Source of the DNA: UBA7672 sp040398425
GTDB lineage: Bacteria > Pseudomonadota > Alphaproteobacteria > Caulobacterales > Hyphomonadaceae
DNA length: 64,000 nt
Reading direction: 5' to 3'
Assembly: GCA_040398425.1 (NCBI GenBank)
Contig: JBBATZ010000009.1
Span: 1 to 64,000 of the forward strand
Below, in pieces: positions 26,858 through 37,138 of this stretch. Position 1 is the first letter of the stretch. Each line of letters starts with the position of its first letter. A model generated the notes under the pieces. That model saw only the letters and a list, made by a program, of their open reading frames with translations. It was not told the DNA's origin and ran no database searches. Both the position numbers and the translations under genes were made by a program.

Positions 26858-29194
26858 CTAGTTCAGTTTCAAATTCTTCAGCGCCGCGAACGGATTTGAA
26901 TCGTCCGTCGTCTTGGCCGGTCCCGCGGAATAATTCTGCAGCCCAGCCTTGGACGGTTTGTCCTTGCTGTTCGACGTCTGAGGCTTGCTGTGAGCGCCTT
27001 GCGCGCCGGAGACTTCGCGCTTCATCGACAGGGCGATGCGTTTGCGATCGATATCCACTTCCTTGACGCGCACGCTGACGACGTCGCCGGCCTTCACCAC
27101 CTCATGCGGGTCCTTCACGAAAGTATCCGCAAGCTCAGAGATGTGAACGAGGCCGTCCTGATGGACCCCGATGTCCACGAACGCGCCAAACGCGGTCACG
27201 TTGGTGACCGTGCCTTCCAGCTTCATGCCGATCTTCAGATCGGAGAGTTTTTCAACGCCATCCTGGAACGTCGCGGTCCTGAATTCCGGACGCGGATCTC
27301 GGCCCGGCTTCACGAGTTCCGCGATGATGTCCGTGACCGTCGGCACGCCAAACTGTTCGTCGGCGAAGGATTCCGGCTGCAGCATCGAAAGGAATGCCTT
27401 GTCGCCGATCAGGCTCTTCAGTGGCCGTCCCGATTTCGCGGCAATACGTTCGGCCACCGGATAGGCTTCCGGGTGAACCGAGGACGCATCCAGTGGATTC
27501 TTGCCGTCCGAAATGCGCAGGAACCCCGCAGCCTGTTCGAACGCCTTTGGTCCCATGCGCGGAACCTTCTTCAGCTGTGTGCGTGATTCAAAGCGGCCAT
27601 GCTCGTCCCGATACGTGACGATGTTGTTCGCGACTGCGCTGTTCAATCCGGACACACGCGCGAGCAGGGCGGCGGACGCCATGTTCACGTCAACGCCGAC
27701 TGCGTTGACGCAATCCTCCACCACGCCATCGAGCGAGCGGGCGAGCGCGTTCTGGTCAACGTCGTGCTGATACTGGCCAACGCCGATCGCTTTCGGATCG
27801 ATCTTCACAAGCTCGGCCAACGGATCCTGCAGGCGACGCGCGATGGACACAGCGCCGCGCAAGCTGACGTCGAGATCGGGGAATTCCTTGGCCGCCAGTT
27901 CGGACGCCGAGTAAACCGAAGCGCCAGCTTCCGAGACGGTCACGCGGGTGAGGTTCAACTCGGGCATCTTGGCGGACAGTTCCGCAACCAGCTTGTCTGT
28001 CTCGCGGCTGGCCGTGCCATTGCCGACGCTGACCAGTTGCACGCCGTGCCGTTTGGCCAATTGCGCCAGCGTCACCAGAGAACCGTTCCAGTCCTTCTTC
28101 GGCTCGTGCGGATAGATCGTCGCCGTCTCGAGCACCTTGCCGGTGCCGTCCACGACCGCGATCTTGCAGCCCGTGCGGATGCCGGGGTCGACGCCCATCA
28201 CAACTTTCGGTCCAGCAGGCGCGGCCAGCAGCAGATCCTTCATGTTGCGCGAGAAGACGCGGATGGCTTCCGCATCCGAGCGTTCCTTCAGGCGATCGAC
28301 GAGATCACTGTGGGAGGAGGGGGCAAGCCGTTGCTTCCAGGCCTGGCGCGCGCTCTCGGCCAGCCATTTGTCTGACGGGCGGCCGCGATCCTGAATGTTG
28401 AACGCCGCCATGATCGACGTAACGGCAGGGTGGCGCAGCTTCTCGTCGTGCGGCAGGTCGAGGTCGACTTTGAGAATGCCTTCCTTCTCGCCGCGCAGCA
28501 GGGCGAGCGCGCGATGCGATGGCATGTGGGCGATGTTCTCGTTGAACTCGAAATAGTCGGAGAACTTTGCGCCCTCGGATTCCTTGCCTTTCATGACGCC
28601 GGTGGAGAGCTTGCCGCCGCTCCACACTTTCTCGCGGATCTGGCCGACGAGCGCGGGCGCTTCCGCCATGCGTTCAATCAGGATGCTGCGTGCGCCCTCA
28701 AGCGCGCTGTCTGCGCTTTCAACGCCCTTGTCGGCGGAGAGATAGGCCAGTGCTTCCGCGACCGGATCCAGCGACGGGTTGGCCAGCAGCCGATCGACAA
28801 GTGGCTCAAGCCCCTGCTCGCGCGCAACGCTCGCCTTGGTGCGGCGCTTGGGACGGTAGGGCGCGTAGAGGTCCTCAAGTTCGACTTTGGTGGTTGCTGC
28901 GCGGATCAGCTTCTCGAGTTCCGGCGTCAGCTTGCCCTGTTCGCCGATGGAGCGGAGCACCACTTCGCGGCGGTCGTTGAGGATGGTGAGATACTCAAAG
29001 CGTTCGGCCAGATTGCGCAGCTGCGTATCGTCGAGACCGCCCGTGCGCTCTTTCCGATAGCGCGCGATGAAGGGGATCGATGCGCCTTCCTCGATCAGCT
29101 GGATCGTTGCGGCGACTTGTCCTTCGCCGACCCCGAGTTCCTTTGCGATGATGCGGGCAATTGCGGCGACGACAAGCGGATCTTTGCCGGACAT
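26858..29194 (-). CDS. tex: Tex family RNA-binding transcription accessory protein
   Basis: A 778-residue protein of normal Tex length. In order there are N-terminal helical domains, the YqgF-like domain (VVMGVDPGIRTGCKIAVVDGTG), the helix-hairpin-helix pair (VARVSGLNSAVANNIVTYRD), and the C-terminal S1 domain (KIGMKLEGTVTNVTAFGAFVDIG...VHISELAD). It binds nucleic acids and influences transcription. A Lys/Ser-rich tail of about 50 residues follows the S1 domain. It lies in the same direction as the M28 gene, but separated from it by about 200 bases. Confidence 0.95.
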   Translation of the reverse strand: MSGKDPLVVAAIARIIAKELGVGEGQVAATIQLIEEGASIPFIARYRKERTGGLDDTQLRNLAERFEYLTILNDRREVVLRSIGEQGKLTPELEKLIRAATTKVELEDLYAPYRPKRRTKASVAREQGLEPLVDRLLANPSLDPVAEALAYLSADKGVESADSALEGARSILIERMAEAPALVGQIREKVWSGGKLSTGVMKGKESEGAKFSDYFEFNENIAHMPSHRALALLRGEKEGILKVDLDLPHDEKLRHPAVTSIMAAFNIQDRGRPSDKWLAESARQAWKQRLAPSSHSDLVDRLKERSDAEAIRVFSRNMKDLLLAAPAGPKVVMGVDPGIRTGCKIAVVDGTGKVLETATIYPHEPKKDWNGSLVTLAQLAKRHGVQLVSVGNGTASRETDKLVAELSAKMPELNLTRVTVSEAGASVYSASELAAKEFPDLDVSLRGAVSIARRLQDPLAELVKIDPKAIGVGQYQHDVDQNALARSLDGVVEDCVNAVGVDVNMASAALLARVSGLNSAVANNIVTYRDEHGRFESRTQLKKVPRMGPKAFEQAAGFLRISDGKNPLDASSVHPEAYPVAERIAAKSGRPLKSLIGDKAFLSMLQPESFADEQFGVPTVTDIIAELVKPGRDPRPEFRTATFQDGVEKLSDLKIGMKLEGTVTNVTAFGAFVDIGVHQDGLVHISELADTFVKDPHEVVKAGDVVSVRVKEVDIDRKRIALSMKREVSGAQGAHSKPQTSNSKDKPSKAGLQNYSAGPAKTTDDSNPFAALKNLKLN

Positions 29195-29396
29195 GGATGT
29201 ACCTCATCTCGCAGTTTTTCGGGTCAGTCTGTGATGGCGCTGGCCATCGCCAGTGCGTGTATCACGTGTCGCGCGCCAATGGTTAGCGAGTGGTTAGGAC
29301 CGGCGTTTTTGCACAGCAAATGCTGGGTTATCTGCTGCAGGAGCGGAACGTCGCAGGAAGGGCAGTACGCCGAAAGCGTGCGCGGATTTGTTGACG

Positions 29397-31697
29397 CTAA
29401 AGCGGCAGCTTCCGCGTCGTGATCGAAACGTCGCCCATCTGGATGCGCACCGCGGTATCCGGTCTCGCGTCGGCCAACGACTTTGCGTCTTCCGGAAGAC
29501 GCGTCCAGAAACCCTGGACGAGCCACGGTTTCTGCGCCGCCTCGGCCTCAGATGTCCTGGGCGCCAGCGTGACGTCGATGGTTGCGCCGTTCGCTGCGCG
29601 ACCCGTCACGTCGACAATGTAGGTTTCCGCAGGACCTGCTCGCAACGCATACTGGGAGCCGCCGAACCCGACCGCGATAGGGTTCGCGGCGCCCGGGATT
29701 CGCAGTCGCACCTGTCGCGCGTCGGTCGCCGTCATTTGCAGGCGAACGGTGCGCTTGCCGTCCTCGGCTGTCGTGTCTGAAATGATCGCGGCGTCGACCT
29801 TGCCGGGAGACGCGAAGGCAATAGCCTTGCTCGCGAGGTTCGCCGCTCCTCCTGGAGGCGAGGGGTATTCGCCAACCGTGAGCTGATCTCTGATCGCTTT
29901 TGGCAGTGAGCCCGCCCGGGCGCTCGCGAACACCGCGGCCTTGCCCTCATCGAGGTCGTAGTGCGCGACGAAGTTCAGCGCGAGGGGGCGTTCGGCCGTG
30001 TAGGCGGGCAACGCGAGTGTCGCGACCGTGGCCACCAGCGCGGCAGCGCCGAGTGCGGCGATCACCTTCCGTTTGCCGCTTGCGATACCGCCGATCAGAC
30101 CCAGCATCGGCGCCAGCACCTTCGCTTCGACCACCCCGAACATGGCCGACATGCTCAAGCCCATCATGACGTCCAGTAAATGCAGCATCGGAAAGAACAT
30201 CAAGGCGAGCACAGCGCTGGCGATGCCGTAGAAGATCAGCTGGCGGCGCGGAAAGAGCCAGGCGGCGCCGCCCATGAGCACGAACGCCACGCCCGGGATC
30301 AGGAAGATCATCGAGAATCCGGGGACTGCGAAAGTGAGGCCCATGCCGACAATCAGGAACCAGAACCACCCCGAAGCATAGATCGCCTCGCGCGTCGATT
30401 TTGGCGCAAGCGACGCGAGGCCTGCCGCGCCGACCAGCGCCGTGACGGCGAAGATCGCCATGTTGAGGCCCTGCGGATACGCGGTCCAGAACCCTGCCTC
30501 GGGTCGAACAAGGGAGAGCAGTTGTTGCAATACAAAGGCGGCGAGTCCGGCGGCGACGAGGAAGGCCGGCGGGAAGGCAAGCGCGCGCCAGTCAAGCTTC
30601 TGCCACCCGCTATCGCGCGTCGGGCGCACGAGCATCATAGCGGAGATGCCAAAGCAGAGCCCGAGCAGCACAAGCGCGAACACCTGCGGCAGGGATACGA
30701 AAATCCGCGATCCAACGTCTGCATAGGCAATGTCCCCGCCCGACTTGTCATTGGTCCAGTCGCTGGCAAGAAAAGCGTGCGTGGCGCCGAGCGCCTGGTC
30801 GCCCATATGCTGCACGCTTGCGCGGTCGAGATGGGCGAGGTCGTCATGATTGGTGTGATAGAAATCCAACCCGTCGGAGACCGCCACGTTCACGCCGTTG
30901 AAGCCGGCATTGAGATGCACGGTGAGGTCGGTCGAGTTCGGCAGAAGTTCGTAGACCGCGGTCATCATCGAGTTTGAGAATGGCCGCGCACCGCTTTTGG
31001 CCCAGTCAGTGACGACGCCAGCGTTTGGGTGTCCCGTCTCGAACATCAGCGCCGGTCCGCGCACGCCTCGCGCTTCCAGATTGATGATGCGGCCGACCTT
31101 GAAGGGATAGTCGGCCTGGTGGTCGACAAAGGCCTGCGCGCCGAGCAGACCGGTTTCTTCTCCATCCGTCAGCAGGAACACGACGGGCCGCGTCGGCGGT
31201 TGTTGTTTCAGGTGGTGCGCAACTTCAAGCCAGACGGCGACCCCAATGCCATCATCGCCAAAGCCGGGGCTGGCCTCGACGCTGTCATAGTGCGCGCTGA
31301 GCACGACGGCGGGCGCGCTCGCGAGGTCGGCGGTCGGGCCTGCGCTGAAGAAGACATTCTGCACGAAGGCGCAGCGCGCGGCCGTGCCTGACAAGGACTG
31401 GCACACATTGGCCGCGCGCAGTTCGGGCGAATAACCCAGCGCACGGATTTCCTGCATTAGCCGTGCGCGCGTCTCGTCGAGCGCGGCCGAGTCAACAGGA
31501 TGCGGCGTCCCGTCGAGAACGCGGCTCAGACGCATGACGGCGCGTTCGGCATCGAACTGATCGGTTGCGTTGCTGGGGCGGACCGGATCCAGCTCAAGGG
31601 GCAGGGCGCGAAAAAAGAAGAGGACGAATAGCACGCCGAAGACGGCAAGAGCCCAGGGGGCCGATGTCTTTGCTTGCACAGCAATTGGTGAGTTCAC
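29397..31697 (-). CDS. M28 family membrane-anchored metallopeptidase
   Basis: A 766-residue protein with an N-terminal signal anchor (about residues 14-33), an M28 zinc aminopeptidase domain (about 95-310) and a C-terminal region with about eight transmembrane segments (residues 330-570) plus a periplasmic tail. The metal ligands are visible: HYDSVE, FGDDGIG, the catalytic TDGEETG, LEARG, and HTNHDDLAHLD. It resembles the endoplasmic reticulum Fxna-type peptidases. Its exported peptidase domain probably trims peptides; the substrate is unknown. Confidence 0.85.
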   Translation of the reverse strand: MNSPIAVQAKTSAPWALAVFGVLFVLFFFRALPLELDPVRPSNATDQFDAERAVMRLSRVLDGTPHPVDSAALDETRARLMQEIRALGYSPELRAANVCQSLSGTAARCAFVQNVFFSAGPTADLASAPAVVLSAHYDSVEASPGFGDDGIGVAVWLEVAHHLKQQPPTRPVVFLLTDGEETGLLGAQAFVDHQADYPFKVGRIINLEARGVRGPALMFETGHPNAGVVTDWAKSGARPFSNSMMTAVYELLPNSTDLTVHLNAGFNGVNVAVSDGLDFYHTNHDDLAHLDRASVQHMGDQALGATHAFLASDWTNDKSGGDIAYADVGSRIFVSLPQVFALVLLGLCFGISAMMLVRPTRDSGWQKLDWRALAFPPAFLVAAGLAAFVLQQLLSLVRPEAGFWTAYPQGLNMAIFAVTALVGAAGLASLAPKSTREAIYASGWFWFLIVGMGLTFAVPGFSMIFLIPGVAFVLMGGAAWLFPRRQLIFYGIASAVLALMFFPMLHLLDVMMGLSMSAMFGVVEAKVLAPMLGLIGGIASGKRKVIAALGAAALVATVATLALPAYTAERPLALNFVAHYDLDEGKAAVFASARAGSLPKAIRDQLTVGEYPSPPGGAANLASKAIAFASPGKVDAAIISDTTAEDGKRTVRLQMTATDARQVRLRIPGAANPIAVGFGGSQYALRAGPAETYIVDVTGRAANGATIDVTLAPRTSEAEAAQKPWLVQGFWTRLPEDAKSLADARPDTAVRIQMGDVSITTRKLPL

Positions 31698-31747
31698 GCG
31701 CCGCCCCTGTGTCTCCCCCCGAGCACGACGATAGGAGACGTTGCGCC

Positions 31748-33097
31748 TCAGCGCCAGCGTAGTGTCTGGCCGGTCTCGTCTGCCGGCAACGGAGCGAGCC
31801 TGCGAGCGACCATGCAGGCGATGAAGCAGCAGAACAGGCTGGTCGCACCCACCGCAGTCGAGCCGGAGAGTTCAAGAACGAGCAGTGTGGCGGCAAATGG
31901 CGAATCCGACAGCACCGCAAGGCATACCGCCATCCCGACCAGTCCCATGAACGCTTGCGGCGCGGGTATGCCAAGAACTGCTCCAGCCAAAGCTCCCAGA
32001 GCTGCGCCGAGCATCGCCCCGACATAGAGTGAGGGCGAGATTGCGCCGCCTCCCCAGCGGCAGGCGAATGTCACGCCTGTTGCCGCGATCTTCGCAAGCG
32101 CGAGAACAGGCAGAAGTCCGGCCCCGTAGTTTCCATTGAGGCCCGAGGCCAGCGACTCGTAGCCGATGCCAAGCACCTGTGGGAAGGCCAGCGCAATTAC
32201 GCCAAGCGCCAGCCCTCCCGGCAGTGGCAACAGCCAAAGCGGTATGCGAACCCGTCCGGCCACTGCAGCCGCGAAGATTGGCGCACGCGTCCAGGCAACG
32301 TTGCAGGCATAGGCTGCTGCTATCAGCACGGGGAGGGCAACGATTGTTGCCAGGTGCGCGAGCACGGGGACGTCGCCCGGCGTAGGAATCGCGATTACGG
32401 GCTTTCCGCCCATCAGCCACATCGACATCAGCCAGCCCGAGGCGGCGGCGATTGCGACCGGGCCAAGCGAAGACAGGCGCTGGCGGCGCAGGATGAGTTC
32501 ACGCGCAAGGAACACGCCGGCAATGGGGGCATGTAGTGATGCGCCAATTGCAGCCGCAATGCCCATACCCAGGAGCAGACGCCGCGAAGCGACGTCAAGC
32601 CCGAGGAGCCGCCCATGCAGCACAGCCACGGTCGCGCCAAGATGGGCCGCAGGTTCCTCACGACCCGAGCTGCCGCCCCAGGCGAGCGAGACGACTGCGG
32701 TGATCGCTGACAGGAAGCCGTCACGAAGTGTCATGGTCGTGGCGCGAATCGTGCCGCGCAGACGACGGTGCTGCACGACATCCTGCAGTCCGAACGTCCG
32801 CGGCGATGGTCCCCACCCGAGCGTAACGCCCAACCGTAACAGCAGGCAGATCAGCGCTCCGCCTACCATCGGGGCGATAAGACGGCTCCACCATGGCATA
32901 TCTACGAGGCGCGAAGCGAGGCGTCCGGGTGAGGCGCCGTAGGCGATGAACTGACCGTAGGCGACGAGGCCATGCAGGACGAATATGACGAGGCCGACCA
33001 GCACCCCGACCAGAACGGCAAGCGCCCACATGTAAAGGCCGCCCCGTTTGGGACGGCTGATTACTTCGCCAGCTGGAACAACGATCTCACGCGACAT
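31748..33097 (-). CDS. ClC family chloride channel/transporter
   Basis: A 449-residue membrane protein with about 10-12 helices. The ion-path signatures are recognisable: GSSGREEP, where the usual motif is GxSGREGP and the gating glutamate is retained but the next glycine is replaced, then the helix AAIGASLHAPIAGVFLARELI and the GGAISPSLYVGA segment. It likely exchanges chloride for protons or acts as a passive channel; the coupling mode cannot be told. It stands between the M28 gene and a divergent lipoprotein gene. Confidence 0.9.
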   Translation of the reverse strand: MSREIVVPAGEVISRPKRGGLYMWALAVLVGVLVGLVIFVLHGLVAYGQFIAYGASPGRLASRLVDMPWWSRLIAPMVGGALICLLLRLGVTLGWGPSPRTFGLQDVVQHRRLRGTIRATTMTLRDGFLSAITAVVSLAWGGSSGREEPAAHLGATVAVLHGRLLGLDVASRRLLLGMGIAAAIGASLHAPIAGVFLARELILRRQRLSSLGPVAIAAASGWLMSMWLMGGKPVIAIPTPGDVPVLAHLATIVALPVLIAAAYACNVAWTRAPIFAAAVAGRVRIPLWLLPLPGGLALGVIALAFPQVLGIGYESLASGLNGNYGAGLLPVLALAKIAATGVTFACRWGGGAISPSLYVGAMLGAALGALAGAVLGIPAPQAFMGLVGMAVCLAVLSDSPFAATLLVLELSGSTAVGATSLFCCFIACMVARRLAPLPADETGQTLRWR

Positions 33098-33287
33098 TCA
33101 ACCAGACCTTCTGGGGCCGTTCGTGACAGGGTCAAGCGCTTGCGGGCAATGGTGGAGAAAAATTCAGTATTCCGTGGCATATGCGGGCTCATCCCGGATT
33201 GGTGGCATGAGCACTGGCAGGCCGACCTTGTGCGTCGCCCCCTCAGACCTCACTGTGCGGAGAACTGCAACATTCGGGAGTAAGCGA

Positions 33288-33980
33288 ATGCGCACCAATC
33301 TCACTGTCGTGCCGGTTATGGCATGTGGCCTTGCGTTGCTGGTCGCCTGCGGCGGCGAGGAAGCCGCTGCTCCCAATATGACTGTTGCGGTAGAAGCGTC
33401 AGGCCCACTGGAAAACGACGCCGAAGCCGGGGCAGCCGATTCGTCCTTTGTTCTGGGATGTGGCGCGCCCTTCACGCGGGATGCGACGCCAGCCACGCTG
33501 GCGGCGATTTCTGGTCGCGCGAATGTCGTTCCGGAGACGATTGATGGACCCGAGGGGGAGCCGATGAATGTCACCGCCGTCTTTCCGACTGATCCTGAGC
33601 GCCGGATCGAGGTTAGCTTCGCCAATGAGGAAGAACGGACGGACCTCGTCGCGGTCACGGTGCGCGATCACGCCTCGCTCTGGAAGGGTCAAGGCGGCTA
33701 TTCGTTCGGTGACGGAATCGAGGCGGTCGAAAAAGCGAATGGCGGTCCGTTCGCCGTGTCCGGCTTTGAGTGGGACTATGGCGGGTTCGTCACTGACTGG
33801 AAGGGCGGCAAGCTGAAGGAGGCAGGCGGCTGTGCGACGACCGTTCGCTTCGCGCCTGAGGCCGCCGAAATTGCGCCGACTATCACGGGCGATGGTGTCA
33901 ACCCGATGTCGAACGATCCCGCCGTCCGCAAGGCGGAGCCGAAGGTTTCTCTCTTCGGCATCGGCTGGACGACGAAGTAG
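33288..33980 (+). CDS. Lipoprotein, unknown
   Basis: A 230-residue predicted lipoprotein. The signal MRTNLTVVPVMACGLALLVAC ends in a lipobox LVAC followed by GGEE, and the mature start is acidic, glycine- and alanine-rich. The rest is beta-rich with no motif I recognise; it has a cysteine near residue 60 and another near 185. A GGGAG ribosome-binding site precedes the ATG at 33288. It is followed at 24 bases by the YWTD gene, so the two probably form a unit. Confidence 0.75.
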   Translation: MRTNLTVVPVMACGLALLVACGGEEAAAPNMTVAVEASGPLENDAEAGAADSSFVLGCGAPFTRDATPATLAAISGRANVVPETIDGPEGEPMNVTAVFPTDPERRIEVSFANEEERTDLVAVTVRDHASLWKGQGGYSFGDGIEAVEKANGGPFAVSGFEWDYGGFVTDWKGGKLKEAGGCATTVRFAPEAAEIAPTITGDGVNPMSNDPAVRKAEPKVSLFGIGWTTK

Positions 33981-34003
33981 ACTTGGGGTTTTTGGGAGGG
34001 CGC

Positions 34004-34987
34004 ATGCGCGTGAATCGCAGGAAATTTGCAGCAGGACTTGGCGGGTGTCTCACGCTCGCCGCCTGCTCGACGGTGGCGGCCTCGCCATCCGGAATGCCGC
34101 CGCACCTTGTGTGTCTTGGGCAGGCTAAAGTGTTGGCGCTTGATCCCGAGACCGGCCTTGTGACGACGCTGGTCGATCAGTCGCCAAAAGACGGCTCGCG
34201 CCCCGCCGGCGTCAATGACGGTATCGCCGTTCACGGTGCGACCGGTCAGATCTTCTGGACCAACATGGGGCGCGCCGCCGAGCGCGACGGCTACATCATG
34301 CGCTGCGAGGGCGATGGCTCCAGCGTCATGATGATCGTGACGCCCGGCGGCACGTTCACGCCGAAGCAACTGAAGATCGACGAGCAAGCGGGCAAGCTCT
34401 ACTGGGCCGACCGCGAGGGTATGGCGATCCAGCGTTGCAATCTTGACGGAACACATATCGAGACGTTGGTCACGACGGGCAGCGCCAAATTCAACGTTGG
34501 CGACCAGACGCGATGGTGCGTTGGCATAGCGCTCGATCCGGCGCGCGGGCACATTTATTGGAGCCAGAAGGGCGGCGACAATGCCGGGCAGGGCGTGATC
34601 CGGCGGGCCGACATGCAGATGCCGCCTGGATCCACGCCGGCCAACCGCCGCGATATGGTCACGCTGTTCTCGCGCCTGGCCGAGCCCATTGATCTCGACC
34701 TCGATCTCAAGTCGCGCACGCTCTATTGGAGCGATCGCGGCGACAACACGATCTCGCGCGCGCCGATGGACCCGGCTGCAGGGTTCAGCCCGGCGACGCG
34801 ACTTGACCGGCAGGTGCTTGTAACCGGGCTCAAGGAAGCGATCGGCGTGGCGCTTGACCTGCCGCGGGGGCGCCTGGCCTATACCTCGCTCGGTGGCGAG
34901 GTTGGCGTTGCGGCACTCGACGGTCACGGCGCCCGCATGTTGCATGCAGCTGACGGAATGCTGACGGGCATCTGCTGGTCCGCGTGA
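34004..34987 (+). CDS. Secreted YWTD beta-propeller lipoprotein
   Basis: A 327-residue exported protein. It begins with a twin-arginine-like NRRKFAAG and a lipobox-type LAAC near residue 21. The mature part has five low-density-lipoprotein-receptor class B-like repeats, recognisable as IFWTN, LYWAD, IYWSQ, LYWSD and LAYTS at about 45-residue spacing. This fold is a six-bladed propeller that binds ligands. GGGAGGG gives a strong ribosome-binding site. The function is unknown; a secreted or membrane-attached binding protein is likely. Confidence 0.8.
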   Translation: MRVNRRKFAAGLGGCLTLAACSTVAASPSGMPPHLVCLGQAKVLALDPETGLVTTLVDQSPKDGSRPAGVNDGIAVHGATGQIFWTNMGRAAERDGYIMRCEGDGSSVMMIVTPGGTFTPKQLKIDEQAGKLYWADREGMAIQRCNLDGTHIETLVTTGSAKFNVGDQTRWCVGIALDPARGHIYWSQKGGDNAGQGVIRRADMQMPPGSTPANRRDMVTLFSRLAEPIDLDLDLKSRTLYWSDRGDNTISRAPMDPAAGFSPATRLDRQVLVTGLKEAIGVALDLPRGRLAYTSLGGEVGVAALDGHGARMLHAADGMLTGICWSA

Positions 34988-35153
34988 CGCTTCCTTTTCA
35001 TTGTGACCGACGGCAAATCTGAAGCGTTGGCGCTTCACGCCATGCTCTTGCACTTCGTCGTTGACGGGCTAGGACGTGTACGTCGAAGGGATGTTGCGCG
35101 AGCATTTTGGCAGTCGACGCTAGCCAGGGCAATAAGCTGAGTTCCGAGCTGAT

Positions 35154-35600
35154 ATGACCTCGATCCCACCAGATCTCCGGCCGCGGACTTACGCATCCGC
35201 CGAGCTGTTCCTTGACATGCTTCATGCCGTGCGCAAGCTCGTCGACATCGATCTTGAAAGTATCGCCATCTATGTCTGCGTCGCCGAGGCGACGATCAGA
35301 CCGGTGGTTGCTGATCCGCGGAAGGTCGCTGAGCTTTCCGAGGTGGAAGTGGCGCCTGAGGATCTGCGCGGATCCATAACCATGCTTCTGGTTTCCGATC
35401 GGTTGGGAATGCCGCGTGAGACGGTGCGTCGCAAGGTGAAGCAGCTGCTCACGATGGGTCTTCTATACCAGGACGAGAAAGGCCGCGTCCGTTCCACGCC
35501 AAACTTCCACGAGCCGAGGATGGCCGAAAGCGTGAAAGCGATTTCCGACGCCATACGGCGCTATCACGAGCGGTTGGCTCTTTACGGCATCAACGATTAG
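35154..35600 (+). CDS. Winged helix-turn-helix regulator
   Basis: A 148-residue protein with a helical N-terminal half (residues 15-75) and a C-terminal winged-helix DNA-binding motif. The recognition-helix region is ITMLLVSDRLGMPRETVRRK, and the wing is YQDEKGRVRSTP. It resembles small Crp-like or MarR-like regulators without a ligand domain I can recognise. It lies alone upstream of the M20 peptidase gene in the same direction, which it may regulate; this is inference. Confidence 0.7.
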   Translation: MTSIPPDLRPRTYASAELFLDMLHAVRKLVDIDLESIAIYVCVAEATIRPVVADPRKVAELSEVEVAPEDLRGSITMLLVSDRLGMPRETVRRKVKQLLTMGLLYQDEKGRVRSTPNFHEPRMAESVKAISDAIRRYHERLALYGIND

Positions 35601-35707
35601 TCAGGCCCCCTCACTCGCATTGTGCGGAGGGGAGGATTGCGCCAAAAGTCTCATGTGGACCGTCGCCAGCGCTCGGGCATCTGGCGGCCGAATGATCGGA
35701 GATAGTG

Positions 35708-37132
35708 ATGCGCAAAGCTTCAGCTTCAGTTGCAGTTGCTCTCGGGTGCGCAGCGATGCTCCCTGCATTGGTCCCGGCCTTTGCTGTCGCACAGCAGAAC
35801 GACAGTAGCCGTGCCGCCTTCCGCGCCATCTATCAGGAAATGGTCGAAATCGACTCCTCGCCGACGACGGGATCTTGCACCAAGGTCGTGCGTGCTGCCG
35901 AGGCACGGCTGAAGGCTGCCGGATTTACCGCCGCAGACGCGCAGGTGATCGTACCTGCGGACCGGCCCGATGATGGCAACGTAGTCGCCACCATCCGGGC
36001 GGAGAATCCGAAGAAGAAGGGCGTGTTGCTGCTGGCCCACATCGACGTGGTGGACGCCAAACGCGAAGACTGGGAGCGCGATCCGTTCAAGTTGTTTGAG
36101 GAGGGGGGCTATTTCTGCGGGCGCGGCTCATCCGACGACAAGTCTATGGCGGCAGTCTGGCTCGACCTGATGATACGCTTGAAGCAGGAGAAGACATTTA
36201 AGCCTTCGCGCGATGTGGTGATGTCGCTGACTTGCGGCGAGGAAACGTCGAACCGCATCAACGGCGTCGACTACCTTCTCAACAATCACAAGAACCTGCT
36301 GGATGTAGCGTTCGCGATCAATGAGGGCGGCGGCGGGCTGCTGTCAGACGAGGGCAAGCCACTGGTTTTCCAAATGCAGGCCGGGGAGAAAATTCACCAA
36401 GTCTACACGCTGGAAGTCACCAATCCCGGCGGACACTCCTCGCGCCCCACGCCCGACAACGCAATTTATCGGCTGATGTCGGCGGCAGAAAAGGTATCGA
36501 AATTGTCGTTTCCTGTGCAGGTCAATCCGGTGGTGCGGGAGTACTTCCGTACCACAGGGCCTATCCTTGGCGGCGATGTCGGCAAGGCGATGTCGGCCGT
36601 AGCGAAGAACCCGGAAGACAAGCGAGCGCTTGCCGTGCTGCTGGCGGATCCCAGCTACAATGCATCGCTGCACACGACCTGTGTCGCAACGCAGCTCGAC
36701 GCGGGTCATGCGCCTAACGCTCTGCCGCAACGCGCGACCGCGACGCTGTCCTGCCGTGTTATGCAGGGCACGACGCCAGAGCAGGTCAAAACCACGCTGG
36801 AGGGCGCCATTGGAGATCCTCAGGTAAAGGTCGAGATCGTCAAGCGCCGCGAAGGCTCGTCGGCCCCGCCACTAACGGAAGAGGTGATGGCTCCGATCCG
36901 CGCGCAGGTTGCGAAACAATGGCCGGGCGTTCCGATTGCGCCGATGATGATTGCGGGCGCAACCGATGGTCGCTTCCTGATGAATGCCGGCATCCCGACC
37001 TATGGAATGAGCGGCATGTTCGGGAAGAGCGGCGAGTTCAATGCGCATGGCCTCAATGAGAAAATCCGCGTGCAGTCGCTCTATGAAGGCCGCGATTTTC
37101 TCGAAGGCGTGGTGCGGGCTTACGTGAAATAG
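35708..37132 (+). CDS. Secreted M20/M25/M40 metallopeptidase
   Basis: A 474-residue exported zinc peptidase. The signal peptide ends near AFAVAQQ (residues 1-28). The M20 metal motifs follow: LLLAHIDVVD, YFCGRGSSDDKSM with bridging aspartate, CGEET with the catalytic glutamate and INEGGG, then the lid domain (VTNPGGHSS). It hydrolyses N-terminal or amide bonds in small peptides. ATG 35708 is preferred to the GTG three bases upstream. It converges with the secreted-family paralogue at 37139. Confidence 0.9.
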   Translation: MRKASASVAVALGCAAMLPALVPAFAVAQQNDSSRAAFRAIYQEMVEIDSSPTTGSCTKVVRAAEARLKAAGFTAADAQVIVPADRPDDGNVVATIRAENPKKKGVLLLAHIDVVDAKREDWERDPFKLFEEGGYFCGRGSSDDKSMAAVWLDLMIRLKQEKTFKPSRDVVMSLTCGEETSNRINGVDYLLNNHKNLLDVAFAINEGGGGLLSDEGKPLVFQMQAGEKIHQVYTLEVTNPGGHSSRPTPDNAIYRLMSAAEKVSKLSFPVQVNPVVREYFRTTGPILGGDVGKAMSAVAKNPEDKRALAVLLADPSYNASLHTTCVATQLDAGHAPNALPQRATATLSCRVMQGTTPEQVKTTLEGAIGDPQVKVEIVKRREGSSAPPLTEEVMAPIRAQVAKQWPGVPIAPMMIAGATDGRFLMNAGIPTYGMSGMFGKSGEFNAHGLNEKIRVQSLYEGRDFLEGVVRAYVK

Positions 37133-37138
37133 CGCGAG

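Noticed and set aside
33776..35053. A 425-codon minus-strand frame
   Set aside because: Antisense shadow of the lipoprotein and YWTD genes.
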